Shown here one piece after another: positions 1 through 9,135 of a stretch of DNA of 64,000 nt. Both the position numbers and the translations under genes were made by a program. Source of the DNA: Arthrobacter yangruifuii (lineage in GTDB: Bacteria; Actinomycetota; Actinomycetes; Actinomycetales; Micrococcaceae); contig NZ_VTFX01000004.1 in NCBI RefSeq assembly GCF_009192775.1, positions 586,703 through 650,702 of the forward strand. The letters are read 5' to 3'. The notes below the pieces were generated by a model. The model saw only the letters and a list, made by a program, of their open reading frames with translations, did not search any database and was not told the origin of the DNA. Each line of letters starts with the position of its first letter. The stretch's first letter is position 1.

Positions 1-1069
1 GGTTCGCGTTGTAGGCGTCGTTGATGACAGTGACGCCGTCGGCGCGGTCGGTGCGCTCCATGCGCCACCGGCTTGCCGCGGTCCGGCCGGACAGGCCGGC
101 AGCGATGGCTGCACCGGGAATCCCGGCGGCGTAGGCGGCTGCGGCGGCCGCCAGGAGGTTGGCTGTGTGGTGGGCGCCGATCAGTCCGGAACGGATCTCG
201 TGCCGGCTGCCGTCGGGCAGCAGGAGCGTGAAGACCGGCCGGCCCTGGCTGTCCGTCCGCGCGTCGAGGGCGCGGACGGCGTTCTTGGCGCCGTGTGCTT
301 CCTCCGGCGAGGAGGTGAAATAGAGGACCGGGGCCTGGGTGCGCTCGGCCATCGCCGCAACGCGGATGTCATCGGCGTTGAGGATGGCGGTGCCGCCGGC
401 GGGCAGGGCTTCAACGAGTTCACCCTTGGCGACGGCGATGTTGTCCACGCCGCCGAACTCGCCGGCGTGGGCGGACCCCACGAAGAGGACGACGCCGATG
501 TCCGGTTTCACCATCTCCGCCAGGTAGCGGATGTTGCCGATGCGGGTGGCGCCCATCTCCATCACCAGGTAGCGGGTGCCGTAGCCGGCGGTGAACACAG
601 TCAGCGGCAGGCCCACTTCGCCGTTGTAGGAGCCGACCGGAGCCACGGTGGGTCCGGAGGGCTGCAGGATCCCGGCCAGCAGGTCCTTGGTGGTGGTCTT
701 TCCGGCTGAGCCGGTGATGCCGATAACGGTTAGCTCGCCGTGCGCCCGGAGCCGGCGCACGATCTCCGCTGCGAGGGCACCCATGGCCAGGACGACGTCG
801 GGCACCATCACGGCAGGGTAGGGATCCCCGGCGTCGTCGGACACCGGCCGTTCGACAAGGGCCAGCAGGGCACCGCGGGCGAAGGCCGCGTCCACGAACA
901 GGTGGCCGTCGGAGTTCTCGCCGGGCTTCGCTATGAACAGCGATCCCTGAACGGTTTCGCGCGAATCCGTGGTGGCGGATGTCACGACGATACCCGGAGT
1001 CCGTGCGGCCGGGCCGATCAGCTCGCCGCCTGTAATTGCCGCTATTTCGGCTGCATTTAGTTCAATCAT
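1..1069 (-). CDS. murF: UDP-N-acetylmuramoyl-tripeptide--D-alanyl-D-alanine ligase (MurF), 3' part cut by window edge
   Basis: Mur ligase that joins D-Ala-D-Ala to the UDP-MurNAc-tripeptide in the cytoplasm, the last step of the soluble peptidoglycan precursor. Read from ATG at 1069 the product starts MIELNAAEIAAITGGEL, contains the ATP-binding motif GSAGKTTTKDLL near residue 115 and reaches the family motif VINDAYNAN at the window edge. The reading frame is open to base 1, so the C-terminal part lies outside. It follows murE after 6 bases and is clearly the last gene seen of a minus-strand mraZ to murF operon. The identification is firm; only the length is unknown. Confidence 0.95.
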   Translation of the reverse strand, partial: MIELNAAEIAAITGGELIGPAARTPGIVVTSATTDSRETVQGSLFIAKPGENSDGHLFVDAAFARGALLALVERPVSDDAGDPYPAVMVPDVVLAMGALAAEIVRRLRAHGELTVIGITGSAGKTTTKDLLAGILQPSGPTVAPVGSYNGEVGLPLTVFTAGYGTRYLVMEMGATRIGNIRYLAEMVKPDIGVVLFVGSAHAGEFGGVDNIAVAKGELVEALPAGGTAILNADDIRVAAMAERTQAPVLYFTSSPEEAHGAKNAVRALDARTDSQGRPVFTLLLPDGSRHEIRSGLIGAHHTANLLAAAAAAYAAGIPGAAIAAGLSGRTAASRWRMERTDRADGVTVINDAYNAN

Positions 1070-1075
1070 GACGAT

Positions 1076-2719
1076 TTAGGACTCTACCCCGTCGCTGGAA
1101 AGGGCAGTGAATCCGTATCTTGTCAAAGCCCGGCGCAGCTCCACCCGGTCATCCAGGGCAAGATTCTCCCCCATGACCTCCTGCCAGACTTCGTGGCCGC
1201 GGCCGGCCACGAGAACGGTGTCCTGCGGGCGCGCCAGTTCCACGGCACGGTCAATGGCAGCGGCACGGGGGGCCACCTCCTCGATAACGCAGGCAAGGCC
1301 CTCGGCAGTCCGTGCGGCGTCGGCCCCGCGCAGGACATCGGCGCGGATGGCTGCGGCGTCCTCACCGTGCGGGTCGTCGTCGGTAACGAGGACGATGTCC
1401 GCTCCCCGGGCTGCAATGGCTCCCATCAGGGGGCGCTTGGTCTGGTCCCGTTCACCGGTGGCGCCGAAGACAACAATGACCCGGGCATCGCTGCCGGGAC
1501 CCCGTACCGAGGCAAGGGTGCGGCTCAGCGCATCCGGGTTGTGAGCAAAATCAACGATGGCCGCCGGTGCTTCACCAATCAGCTGCATGCGGCCGGGCAC
1601 TTCCACCGTGAACGGGTCGGCGGCATCCAGGGCATGCTGGACGGCGTCTGCGGGGACGCCGGACGCCAGCACCATAACGGTGGCCAGTGCCGCATTGGAG
1701 ACGTTGAAGGTGCCGGGCAGGGCCGTGGAGACCCGCAGCCGCTCCCCCGCCGGGCCGCTAAGGAGGAAACGGTGTCCCAGCCCGCGCGGCTCGATGCCGG
1801 TGACGGACCAGTCCGCGCCGCCGGCAGGGCCGTTGCCGGCACCGTCGGTGGCCAGGGTCAGGACGGGGACTCCGGCCCGGGCCGCCATCCTGGCGCCCCA
1901 CTCGTCGTCGACGGTGATGACGGCGCGGCGCGAGCGGTCCGGCTGGAAGAGTGCTGCCTTGGCGGCAAAATACTCCTCCATGGTTCCGTGCAGGTCCAGG
2001 TGGTCCTGCGTGAGGTTGGTAAACCCGGCGACGTCGAAGCGGACCCCGTCCACCCGGCGGTAGGTGAGCGCGTGGGAGGACACTTCCATGGTGGCGGCGT
2101 CCAGGCCGCGTTCCCGCATCAGCGCGAGCAACCCGTGGACCTGCGGTGATTCCGGGGTGGTCAGCACACTCGGAATGGCCTCGCCGCCGGCGAGGATCTC
2201 GATGGTGCCGATCAGTCCCGTGGTGCGCCCAAGGGCCTGCAGCAGCGAGTTGACGAAGTAGGAAGTGGTGGTCTTACCGTTGGTGCCCGTAATGCCGAAG
2301 AGGGCGGGCCGGGGCCCGTCCGCGGGAACACTGTTGAAGACGGCGGCAGCCAGCGGACCCACCAGCCGGCGGACTTCCCCGGCCACGAAGACAGGGATCC
2401 GCACGCCGTCCAGATGCTGCAGTCCGGCGGCATCCGTCAGGACCGCGGCGGCGCCGGAAGCCTGTGCTGCAGCGGCGAAACGCGCGCCGTGGTGCCGGGC
2501 ACCGGCGACGGCCACGTACAGGTCACCGGGGAGCACCTCCCGGGAATTAATGGTCAGCCCCGACAGCGCGGTCTCCCAGGCCGATTCCGCCGTTCCGGCA
2601 GCCGGTGCAATGTCCCGCAGGCCCGCGGGCAGTGCCTGCACCGCGGCACGCATGGTCACCGGTTCCACGGCCGCTGGACGGAGACCGGATCCGGAGGGGG
2701 AATTTTCACTTATTGGCAC
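1076..2719 (-). CDS. murE: UDP-N-acetylmuramoyl-L-alanyl-D-glutamate--diamino acid ligase (MurE)
   Basis: Mur ligase that adds the third, diamino residue to UDP-MurNAc-Ala-Glu. It shows the ATP motif GTNGKTTTSYF near residue 150 and conserved TTPESP and EVSSHAL segments. The usual meso-diaminopimelate recognition motif DNPR is absent; the aligned place near residue 447 reads DDPHGED, which suggests a different substrate, probably L-lysine as in Arthrobacter walls (inference). I chose GTG at 2719 because GGAGAG lies 7 bases upstream; a TTG at 2746 in the same frame would overlap the end of ftsI and has no clear ribosome binding site. About 547 residues, slightly long for the family because of its N-terminus. 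Confidence 0.93.
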   Translation of the reverse strand: MPISENSPSGSGLRPAAVEPVTMRAAVQALPAGLRDIAPAAGTAESAWETALSGLTINSREVLPGDLYVAVAGARHHGARFAAAAQASGAAAVLTDAAGLQHLDGVRIPVFVAGEVRRLVGPLAAAVFNSVPADGPRPALFGITGTNGKTTTSYFVNSLLQALGRTTGLIGTIEILAGGEAIPSVLTTPESPQVHGLLALMRERGLDAATMEVSSHALTYRRVDGVRFDVAGFTNLTQDHLDLHGTMEEYFAAKAALFQPDRSRRAVITVDDEWGARMAARAGVPVLTLATDGAGNGPAGGADWSVTGIEPRGLGHRFLLSGPAGERLRVSTALPGTFNVSNAALATVMVLASGVPADAVQHALDAADPFTVEVPGRMQLIGEAPAAIVDFAHNPDALSRTLASVRGPGSDARVIVVFGATGERDQTKRPLMGAIAARGADIVLVTDDDPHGEDAAAIRADVLRGADAARTAEGLACVIEEVAPRAAAIDRAVELARPQDTVLVAGRGHEVWQEVMGENLALDDRVELRRALTRYGFTALSSDGVES

Positions 2720-2735
2720 TTCAATGCTCTCCGAT

Positions 2736-4517
2736 TTAGTACTCAATGGGGTAGGTCTCAGGCTTACCCGTGGAGGGTGGCACGTTGTTGCTGACGAGCG
2801 CCTGTTCCATGACCTTCTGGAAGGACTGGCCCGGAATGATGTAGTAGAGGTCGCCCTGGGGCCGCTGAAGGGTCACCACAACCACGTACTTAGGATCCTC
2901 CATGGGTGCAATACCAGCATAGGAGAGCGTCGAGCCCGAGTAGCCGCCGTTCGGGCCGGGGGCTTCCGCCGTACCCGTCTTGGATCCGACCCGGTACTGC
3001 TTCAACGCGCCGGTCTTGCCGGAGCCGTCCTGGGTGACGGTTTCCAGCATGTGCTGGACCTGTTTTGCGGTGTCCTCCGAAACCACCCGCGTGCCGGGTT
3101 CCTTTTCGACGGGCTGCTCGGTGCCGTCTTCCGTGATGACGGAATCGATGATGCTCGGCTGGATACGCACGCCGTCGTTGGCGATGGTCTGGTAGACACT
3201 TGCCGTGTGCAGGGCGGTCTGGGTCAGGCCCTGGCCGAACAGCACGGTGTACTGCTGCCGTCCGTCCCAGTTTTCCGGCGCGGGGAGGAGACCGGATGTT
3301 TCGCCGTTCAACCCGACATTCAACGGCATGCCAATGCCGAATTTCCGCAGCCAGTCGTACCGTTCCTGCGGCGTCAGCTGCTGCCCGATCTGCACCGTTC
3401 CGGTGTTCATGGACTTGGCCAGCACACCGGCGGCCGTCATGTTCTGCTTGCCGTGTTCGAAGGCGTCCTTGAAGGTCTGGCCGTCGACGGTGTACGTGGA
3501 GTCCAGCTCGAAATGTGATTCGGGGGTGATCAGGCCCTGCTCGATGGCAGCCGCCATGGTGATGACCTTGGTGGTGGACCCGGGCTCGAAGGAGTCGGTC
3601 ACGGAACGGGCCTTGCGGGAATCCGCCGGGGTGTCCCCGGGGTTGTTGGGATCAACAGTGGTGGACTCGGCCAGCGCGATCACCCGTGCCGTCTCGGCCT
3701 CCATGACCACGATGTTGCCCCATTCGGCACCGTACTCATCGACCTGGGCCGCAATGGTCTGCTGCGCAAACCACTGCAGGTCCTGGTCAATGCTCAGCTT
3801 GAGGGACTCTCCGTCATGGACGGGGACATCCTCGTTCGTTGCGTACGGGATGCGGATACCGTCGCCGCCGATCTCGTAGGTCTTGCTGCCGGCCTCACCG
3901 GCGAGGATTTCATCCTGCGTCAGTTCCAGGCCTTCCTGTGCCCCTTCGGTGCCAAGGAAACCGACAATGGAACCTCCCACGGCGCCGGAGGGATAGGTCC
4001 GCAGCGTGGTCCGGTCCGCATAGACCCCGGGGAACTTCACCGCGAGGACCTTTTCCTTGATTTCGGGAGTGACGGTCTTGGCAACGAAGTTGAAGCCCCT
4101 GTCGCCGAGCAGGGCCGAGCGCAGGGTGTCGGGATCCTGTCCGAGGATGGCCCCGAGTTCCCCGAACGCCTGGTCAAAGGTGACGTCCTGGAGTTTGCCT
4201 TCCGCGTCACGGCGCTTGTATTCCTCACCGATGTCCTGGGAAAGGCGCTGGTCCACCACAATGTCGAACCGCTCCACGCTTCGGGCGAGGTAGTTGCCCT
4301 TGGAATCCAGGATGCTGCCGCGCAGGGCCGGAACGGTGACCGTCATGAGGCGTTTGTCCACGGCGCTCTGCGCCATGCCGTCCGGATCCACCGCCTGGAC
4401 CCAGAAAAGCCGGGTGCCCAGGGCCACCAGCAGCACCAGGGCAAGGATCAGGCCGGTGCGCAGCCGCCCGGTGACGATTGCCACCCTGTGGTTGTCCGGG
4501 CCGGATGTTTTTGCCAC
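2736..4517 (-). CDS. ftsI: Septal peptidoglycan transpeptidase, penicillin-binding protein FtsI/PBP3
   Basis: Class B penicillin-binding protein that cross-links peptidoglycan at the division septum. One N-terminal membrane segment (about residues 21-38) anchors it, followed by the dimerisation domain with RGSILD near residue 65 and the transpeptidase domain. All three catalytic motifs are present: STTK (nucleophile Ser near 314), SMN near 369 and KTGT near 513. GTG at 4517 is preceded by GAGGA at a good distance. 593 residues is normal for actinobacterial FtsI. It lies 46 bases after the FtsL-like gene and just ahead of murE, as in other division clusters. Confidence 0.95.
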   Translation of the reverse strand: MAKTSGPDNHRVAIVTGRLRTGLILALVLLVALGTRLFWVQAVDPDGMAQSAVDKRLMTVTVPALRGSILDSKGNYLARSVERFDIVVDQRLSQDIGEEYKRRDAEGKLQDVTFDQAFGELGAILGQDPDTLRSALLGDRGFNFVAKTVTPEIKEKVLAVKFPGVYADRTTLRTYPSGAVGGSIVGFLGTEGAQEGLELTQDEILAGEAGSKTYEIGGDGIRIPYATNEDVPVHDGESLKLSIDQDLQWFAQQTIAAQVDEYGAEWGNIVVMEAETARVIALAESTTVDPNNPGDTPADSRKARSVTDSFEPGSTTKVITMAAAIEQGLITPESHFELDSTYTVDGQTFKDAFEHGKQNMTAAGVLAKSMNTGTVQIGQQLTPQERYDWLRKFGIGMPLNVGLNGETSGLLPAPENWDGRQQYTVLFGQGLTQTALHTASVYQTIANDGVRIQPSIIDSVITEDGTEQPVEKEPGTRVVSEDTAKQVQHMLETVTQDGSGKTGALKQYRVGSKTGTAEAPGPNGGYSGSTLSYAGIAPMEDPKYVVVVTLQRPQGDLYYIIPGQSFQKVMEQALVSNNVPPSTGKPETYPIEY

Positions 4518-4563
4518 AACGTGTCCTCGTCTTGCCGAATTTCTGGGAACTGCTTAGCTTGGA

Positions 4564-5277
4564 TCAGTTTTCGCCGAGCTGCCCGGGGGCAGGAATGGTT
4601 CCGCCGTTGAAGTCCGTTCCGGGGACGGCCTCAGGGGCCTGGGCCGGAATTTCCGCCGGCATCTCGACGGGTGGCTGGACAGCGGCTTCGGCTGCTGCGC
4701 GGGCAGCTTCCTCTTCCTCGAGTGCCCGTACGGTGTCCCGTGCCTCTTCGGGAGGCGCTGCCTGCACCGGTGTGACCGGCTCGTTGAGAACGTTCGGCGC
4801 ACCGATCATCTGTTCCGCCGGCTCGCCTTCCTTGGCGGCCTCGGGGCTGCCGGTGACGGCCAGTGTCTGGAGGTCGATGGTACCGAAGCTGGGTGAGGAG
4901 ACCATGCCGAGGTCCGCGGCCGCAGCGGCCAGGACCTGCGGGGCCTGGTGGTTTTCAATGTCCTGGGTCAGTGCCTCGTTGCGCTGTTGCAGTTCGGCCT
5001 TCTGGCTCTGCAGCTGCACCAGTTCATACTGGCCGCCCGAAACCGAGATATTGAGCAGCAGCACGGAGGCCAGTCCCAGGACAAGCGCGGCGAAGCAGAA
5101 AACCGCAAAGGGAGCCCGCCTGCGGCGTGAGGCGGCCGGCACCAGGGACAGCGGTGTGCGCCGCCGGACAGCGGGCGCCGGTGCGGCCGTATCCCAGTCA
5201 AGGGCTCGCGCCGTGTTGCCTACGACGGCCTTAGCCGCCACGGTGTTGTATCGGGCCGTCGGCCGACGTTCACTCAT
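4564..5277 (-). CDS. FtsL-like bitopic division protein
   Basis: Small membrane protein in the ftsL position between rsmH and ftsI. The 237 residues comprise a basic cytoplasmic tail, one membrane segment at about 57-76, a short coiled coil rich in Gln and Glu at about 83-112, and a long low-complexity Ala/Pro/Glu extracytoplasmic tail. This is the FtsL layout, though actinobacterial members are poorly conserved in sequence and the assignment rests mainly on position and topology. The start codon overlaps the rsmH stop as TAATG, so translation is probably coupled. The acidic, Pro/Ala-rich C-terminal 100 residues are longer than in enteric FtsL. Confidence 0.75.
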   Translation of the reverse strand: MSERRPTARYNTVAAKAVVGNTARALDWDTAAPAPAVRRRTPLSLVPAASRRRRAPFAVFCFAALVLGLASVLLLNISVSGGQYELVQLQSQKAELQQRNEALTQDIENHQAPQVLAAAAADLGMVSSPSFGTIDLQTLAVTGSPEAAKEGEPAEQMIGAPNVLNEPVTPVQAAPPEEARDTVRALEEEEAARAAAEAAVQPPVEMPAEIPAQAPEAVPGTDFNGGTIPAPGQLGEN

Positions 5278-6275
5278 TATTTCCTGGCCCCATCCATGGG
5301 TTTGCGGATTCGTTCTACTGCGCGGAGCTTTGCTGAGGCTGCACGGGGATTTTCTGCAATTTCCCCGCCCGTGGGCACCTCGGTGCCCTTGGTCAGCCTC
5401 TTGAGCTGGGCCTTGTGTTGTTCAAGTTCAACGGGAAAACCCTTGGGTGCGGAGGACTGTGCGCCGGCGGCAAAGATGCCCTTCACAATCTTGTCCTCGA
5501 GCGAATGGTAGGACATCACCACCACGCGTCCGCCCAGATTCAGCACGGACAACGACGCCGGGATGGCACGTTCAAGGACATCCAGCTCCTCGTTAACCTC
5601 GATCCGCAGCGCCTGGAAGGTCCGCTTCGCCGGATGCCCTCCGGTCCGTGCGGCGGCAGCGGGGACCACGCCGCGGATAGCCTCGACCAGTTCCCCGGTG
5701 GTGCTGAACGGCCGGGAGGCGCGGGCGGCGACGATGGCCGATGCGATGCGCCCGGCAAATTTCTCCTCGCCCCATTTGCGGATGATGCCCACCAGTTCAG
5801 CTTCGCTGTAGGTGTTCACAATGTCGGCTGCCGTACGGCCGCGGGTGGTGTCCATCCGCATGTCCAGGGGTGCGTCATAGGAGTAGGCGAAGCCGCGGTC
5901 CCGTTCGTCGAGCTGCAGTGAGGAAACGCCCAGATCAAACAGGGCGCCGTCAATGCCGTCGAACCCGAGGTCCGCCACGACGTCCGCTATCTCGTCATAC
6001 ACCGCGTGGACCAGGTCGATGCGGTCCGCGAAGGGCTCCAGCCGTTTGCCGGCCAGGTCCAGGGCCTGGCGGTCCCTGTCGATGCCGATCACATGCAGCT
6101 GCGGAAAGCGCTGCAGCATGGCCTCGGAGTGCCCGCCCATGCCCAGGGTGGCATCCACAACGACGGCACGGCCGCTCTCGGCTACGGCACGTTCAATGGA
6201 TGGAGCCAGGAGGTTGATGCAGCGGTCGCGCAGCACGGGAACATGCCGTTCCTCGGTGGGGCGCTCTTCGCTCAT
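5277..6275 (-). CDS. rsmH: 16S rRNA (cytosine(1402)-N(4))-methyltransferase RsmH
   Basis: Methylates N4 of C1402 in the 16S rRNA decoding centre using S-adenosylmethionine. The product (332 residues) starts with a short tail and then [13 protein letters not shown]; the SAM-binding motif [12 protein letters not shown] lies at about residues 41-52, and the family segments [11 protein letters not shown] and [11 protein letters not shown] are present. The length is normal for the family. The gene follows mraZ after about 195 bases and shares one base with the FtsL-like gene, the usual mraZ-rsmH-ftsL arrangement. Confidence 0.95.
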   Translation of the reverse strand: MSEERPTEERHVPVLRDRCINLLAPSIERAVAESGRAVVVDATLGMGGHSEAMLQRFPQLHVIGIDRDRQALDLAGKRLEPFADRIDLVHAVYDEIADVVADLGFDGIDGALFDLGVSSLQLDERDRGFAYSYDAPLDMRMDTTRGRTAADIVNTYSEAELVGIIRKWGEEKFAGRIASAIVAARASRPFSTTGELVEAIRGVVPAAAARTGGHPAKRTFQALRIEVNEELDVLERAIPASLSVLNLGGRVVVMSYHSLEDKIVKGIFAAGAQSSAPKGFPVELEQHKAQLKRLTKGTEVPTGGEIAENPRAASAKLRAVERIRKPMDGARK

Positions 6276-6470
6276 CTAGGGCTTCCTTCGGATACATAGT
6301 GGTGGTGGGCGTTGCGGGCGGCTCTGTCATCAGACCCCCATCCGCGCCTCACCGCTGCACACCGCCTGGCTCCGGGGAAGGGAAGCCAGGTGGCTCTGCG
6401 GTGGGGCGGCGGGAGATCTCATGACAGCCCCGGCCCGGTAGGGTCGTCCGGTTGTTTCGAACCGGTACTG

Positions 6471-6902
6471 CTAGAAAATCCCGGGAATCGCGTCTTCGTC
6501 TGTTTCGGAAAACGCGGTTTCCTGTTCTTCCAGATAGTTCTGCCAAGCGGTCGCATCCCAGATCTCGGCCCGCGTGCCTGCGCCGATGACGACCAGTTCG
6601 CGCCCGAGTCCTGCGTACGATCTAAGTGCCGGAGGGATGGTTACCCGCCCCTGCTTGTCCGGTACTTCGTCAGAGGCTCCGGACAGAAAGACCCGAATGT
6701 AGTCACGCGCCTGGCGGGAGGAAAGTGGAGCTTCCCGCATTTGGTCGTGGACCCGTTCGAATTCCTTCCGGCTGAAGACGTAGATACAGTGCTCCTGGCC
6801 CTTGGTCAGCACCAGCCCGTCGGCAAGTTCCTCGCGGAATTTTGCCGGGAGGATCAGTCTCCCCTTCTCGTCCAGACGAGGTGAATGTGTTCCCAGGAAC
6901 AT
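6471..6902 (-). CDS. mraZ: Transcriptional regulator MraZ
   Basis: Conserved regulator at the head of the division and cell wall cluster; in other bacteria it binds short direct repeats in its own promoter. 143 residues starting MFLGTH, with the two AbrB-like halves visible as [14 protein letters not shown] (about 10-23) and [20 protein letters not shown] codon lies immediately before the ATG at 6902, but the family begins MFLGT, so the ATG is preferred. The upstream region carries a promoter overlapped by three direct repeats, so autoregulation is likely. Confidence 0.95.
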   Translation of the reverse strand: MFLGTHSPRLDEKGRLILPAKFREELADGLVLTKGQEHCIYVFSRKEFERVHDQMREAPLSSRQARDYIRVFLSGASDEVPDKQGRVTIPPALRSYAGLGRELVVIGAGTRAEIWDATAWQNYLEEQETAFSETDEDAIPGIF

Positions 6903-6964
6903 CACGCACCGCCCTGTCTGATTGGGGGTAAACCCCTCGAGTACCGCCCCTACCCTCTTATGTC

Positions 6965-6996
6965 CCCCACTTTACTCCACTTCCCTCCACAGTCAA
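6965..6996 (-). promoter_or_regulatory. mraZ promoter overlapped by three MraZ-box repeats
   Basis: Read on the minus strand, TTGACT (6991-6996) and TAAAGT (6969-6974) are separated by 16 bases, a good -35/-10 pair about 70 bases upstream of mraZ. Between and over them lie GTGGAG (6985-6990), GTGGAG (6975-6980) and GTGGGG (6965-6970), spaced exactly 10 bases apart. MraZ is known to bind such short G-rich direct repeats at 10-base spacing in its own promoter. Bound protein would cover the spacer and the -10 element, so repression is the simple reading. Confidence 0.75.
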
Positions 6997-7135
6997 CGTC
7001 CCGGCCGGTTATATTCCCGGCGCGTCGAACCCAAAATCCTTATGTTTGAGCGGAACCCGGCCGGTGGAGCGCGGTGGAGGAAAAAACGACCGCCCGGAGA
7101 CACAGCCGGAGCATCGGAAGCGGGAAAAGGGCATA

Positions 7136-7165
7136 AAAAAGGACCCGTCGAAACGGATCCTTTTT
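7136..7165 (-). terminator. Intrinsic terminator after the DUF3040 gene
   Basis: A 13-bp stem with one mismatch (7136-7148 with 7153-7165) closes a CGAA loop. Read on the minus strand it ends in a run of T. It lies about 80 bases past the stop of the DUF3040 gene and also separates that gene from the mraZ promoter. Confidence 0.8.
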
Positions 7166-7245
7166 CGGCTTATCTACCTTCCGAACGGGGCCTCACGAGT
7201 GCCGGGCCACGCGCACCCTGAATTTGCCGGACAGGTCAATGCACT

Positions 7246-7620
7246 CTAGGGCTGGTCGCGCTTGCGTTCGTCCCACTTGTTTTCCAGATTGTTCATGAAT
7301 CCGCGCTGGGCGCTGGACTCGCGTTCCTTCCGGCCGTCCGCCGCTTTGGGCGGGCTCTTCCGTCCGCGCGTGGTTGCGTAGTAGACACCGGCCCCCATCA
7401 CCAGGAACCCCAGGACGCCGACCACGATGCCCGCTTCCGTAATTCCCAGAAGCAGCACCCCCAACCCCACGATGGCCAGCAAAGCACCCAGCACTATCCG
7501 CCTGGTGGAGATCCCGCGGCCGCCGGACGTAGCCATTGAGTTCGCGAATTTTGGATCTTCGGCGTGTAGTTGCTGCTCCAGCTGATCCAGCAAGCGCTGC
7601 TCATGTTCCGACAGTGCCAT
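7246..7620 (-). CDS. DUF3040 small membrane protein
   Basis: A 124-residue protein of the actinobacterial DUF3040 family, function unknown. It begins MALSEHEQRLLDQLE, the family signature, with the ADPKFA-type segment shortly after. Two adjacent membrane segments follow at about residues 41-60 and 63-84, and the tail is basic and Lys/Arg/Glu-rich. Both ends probably face the cytoplasm. It stands alone on the minus strand between dinB and the mraZ promoter, as a DUF3040 gene commonly does near mraZ in actinobacteria (from memory). Confidence 0.85.
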   Translation of the reverse strand: MALSEHEQRLLDQLEQQLHAEDPKFANSMATSGGRGISTRRIVLGALLAIVGLGVLLLGITEAGIVVGVLGFLVMGAGVYYATTRGRKSPPKAADGRKERESSAQRGFMNNLENKWDERKRDQP

Positions 7621-7760
7621 TACTGCCTCCTTGCCGTCCGGTTCTGCCCCTGTAAACCAACCAACGAACGTGTGGCGCCGGATGTTCCCGCGCAGGCCCG
7701 CTGCTGCTTTGCACTTAGTCCTAGGATAGGTGGCAACCGGTCCGCACGAAAGCCGCGGGT

Positions 7761-8993
7761 CTACGTATTCGGCCGGGCATCCGGCGGCGGCTTCCGGGAA
7801 GACGGGGCGATCAGCCGGGCAGGGACAACACCCAGCTCGCCGAAACGCCGGTTGATCCTGTCCAGGGCGTCTTCGGCCGAGCGCCAGTTGTCCTCCCGTC
7901 CGTCCAGGGTCAGCTGCATTGCGGCCCCTTCGGCGGATTCAAGCTGCTCCGCCCGCAGGCCGATCAGCCGGACGCTCTGGGGCCGCGGCCCCAGAGCCGT
8001 CAGCAACCCCCTGGCCGTCTCGTAGATCATCTGGGCACTGTCCACCGGCTCGGGAAGGGTGCGCGTCCGCGTCAGCGTGGTGAAGTCGGCGTAGCGAAGC
8101 TTCAGGGAGACGGACCTGCACTGGAGGCCGGCGGCACGCAGGCGTACCGCGCTGCGGTGTGCCAGCCGAAGCAGTTCCGTGTGCAGCACGTCATCGCTGC
8201 TGACATCGGAGGCGAAGGTTTCCTCTGCGCCGATGCTCTTTTCCTTCCGCACCGGAGTCACTGCACGCGGATCCCGCCCCCAGGACAATTCGTACACGTG
8301 GTCGCCCACCGCGCCGAGGAGCCGGCGGAGCACGCTGGGCGGGGTATTGGCGACGTCGGCAACCGTGGCGATGCCTACCCTGGCCATTGCCTCGCGGGTT
8401 TTGGCCCCGACCCCCCACAGTGCTGATACATCGAGGGTATGCAGGAAGTCCACGGTCTGTTCCCTGGGCACCAGCAGCAAGCCGTTGGGCTTGCACCGGG
8501 TGGAGGCAATCTTGGCCACGAACTTGGTGGCAGCAATGCCTACGCTGGCAGTCATGCCCAGTTCCGCGGCGACGCGGCTGCGGATGAGCTCCCCGATGAC
8601 ACGCGGCGGACCGAGCCGGCGCATGGATCCGGCGATGTCCAGGAAGGCCTCATCCACACTGAGCTGTTCCACCAGCGGAGTGATGGACTCGAAGATCTGC
8701 ATCAGCTGTCCGGAGAAGGTGCGGTACTCCTCCTGGTGTGGCTCCAGGACCACCGCCTGCGGACACTGCCTGCGGGCAACAGACATGGGCATGGCGGAAT
8801 GGACTCCGTACCGCCGTGCCTCGTAGGACGCGGAGAGGACTACGGACCGCCCTCCCAGCCCGCCGACAATGACGGGGGCACCTATGAGGTCCGGCCGTTT
8901 AAGGAGTTCAACCGACACATAGAAGGCATCCATATCCACGTGCATTATGGTGCAGTCGAGGTTGCCGCCGCCGGCGTTGGAACCATTACTCAC
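7761..8993 (-). CDS. dinB: DNA polymerase IV (DinB, Y family)
   Basis: Error-prone translesion polymerase. The palm carries the catalytic acidic residues in HVDMDAFYVSVE near the start and SVDEAFLD around residue 120; the helix-hairpin-helix segment LWGVGAKTREAMARVGI and a little-finger domain follow. The frame stays open far upstream, but that stretch is low complexity. I chose GTG at 8993 (410 residues); it has GAGGGA very close in front. The ATG at 8945, directly at the conserved core, is the alternative. No beta-clamp motif could be assigned with certainty at the C-terminus. The gene diverges from the lipoprotein gene. Confidence 0.9.
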   Translation of the reverse strand: MSNGSNAGGGNLDCTIMHVDMDAFYVSVELLKRPDLIGAPVIVGGLGGRSVVLSASYEARRYGVHSAMPMSVARRQCPQAVVLEPHQEEYRTFSGQLMQIFESITPLVEQLSVDEAFLDIAGSMRRLGPPRVIGELIRSRVAAELGMTASVGIAATKFVAKIASTRCKPNGLLLVPREQTVDFLHTLDVSALWGVGAKTREAMARVGIATVADVANTPPSVLRRLLGAVGDHVYELSWGRDPRAVTPVRKEKSIGAEETFASDVSSDDVLHTELLRLAHRSAVRLRAAGLQCRSVSLKLRYADFTTLTRTRTLPEPVDSAQMIYETARGLLTALGPRPQSVRLIGLRAEQLESAEGAAMQLTLDGREDNWRSAEDALDRINRRFGELGVVPARLIAPSSRKPPPDARPNT

Positions 8994-9135
8994 TCCCTCA
9001 TCGTAGCCAGCCCCTCCCCCGTTCCGCAGACGCCCGCCGGGCAGCGCTTCCGCCCGGTGCCTGCCGTCTCCGGGGACCGCTTCCGCTTCGCCTAGACTGG
9101 GGGCAGGCCCCTGACCCCCACCGATGCGGAATCCG

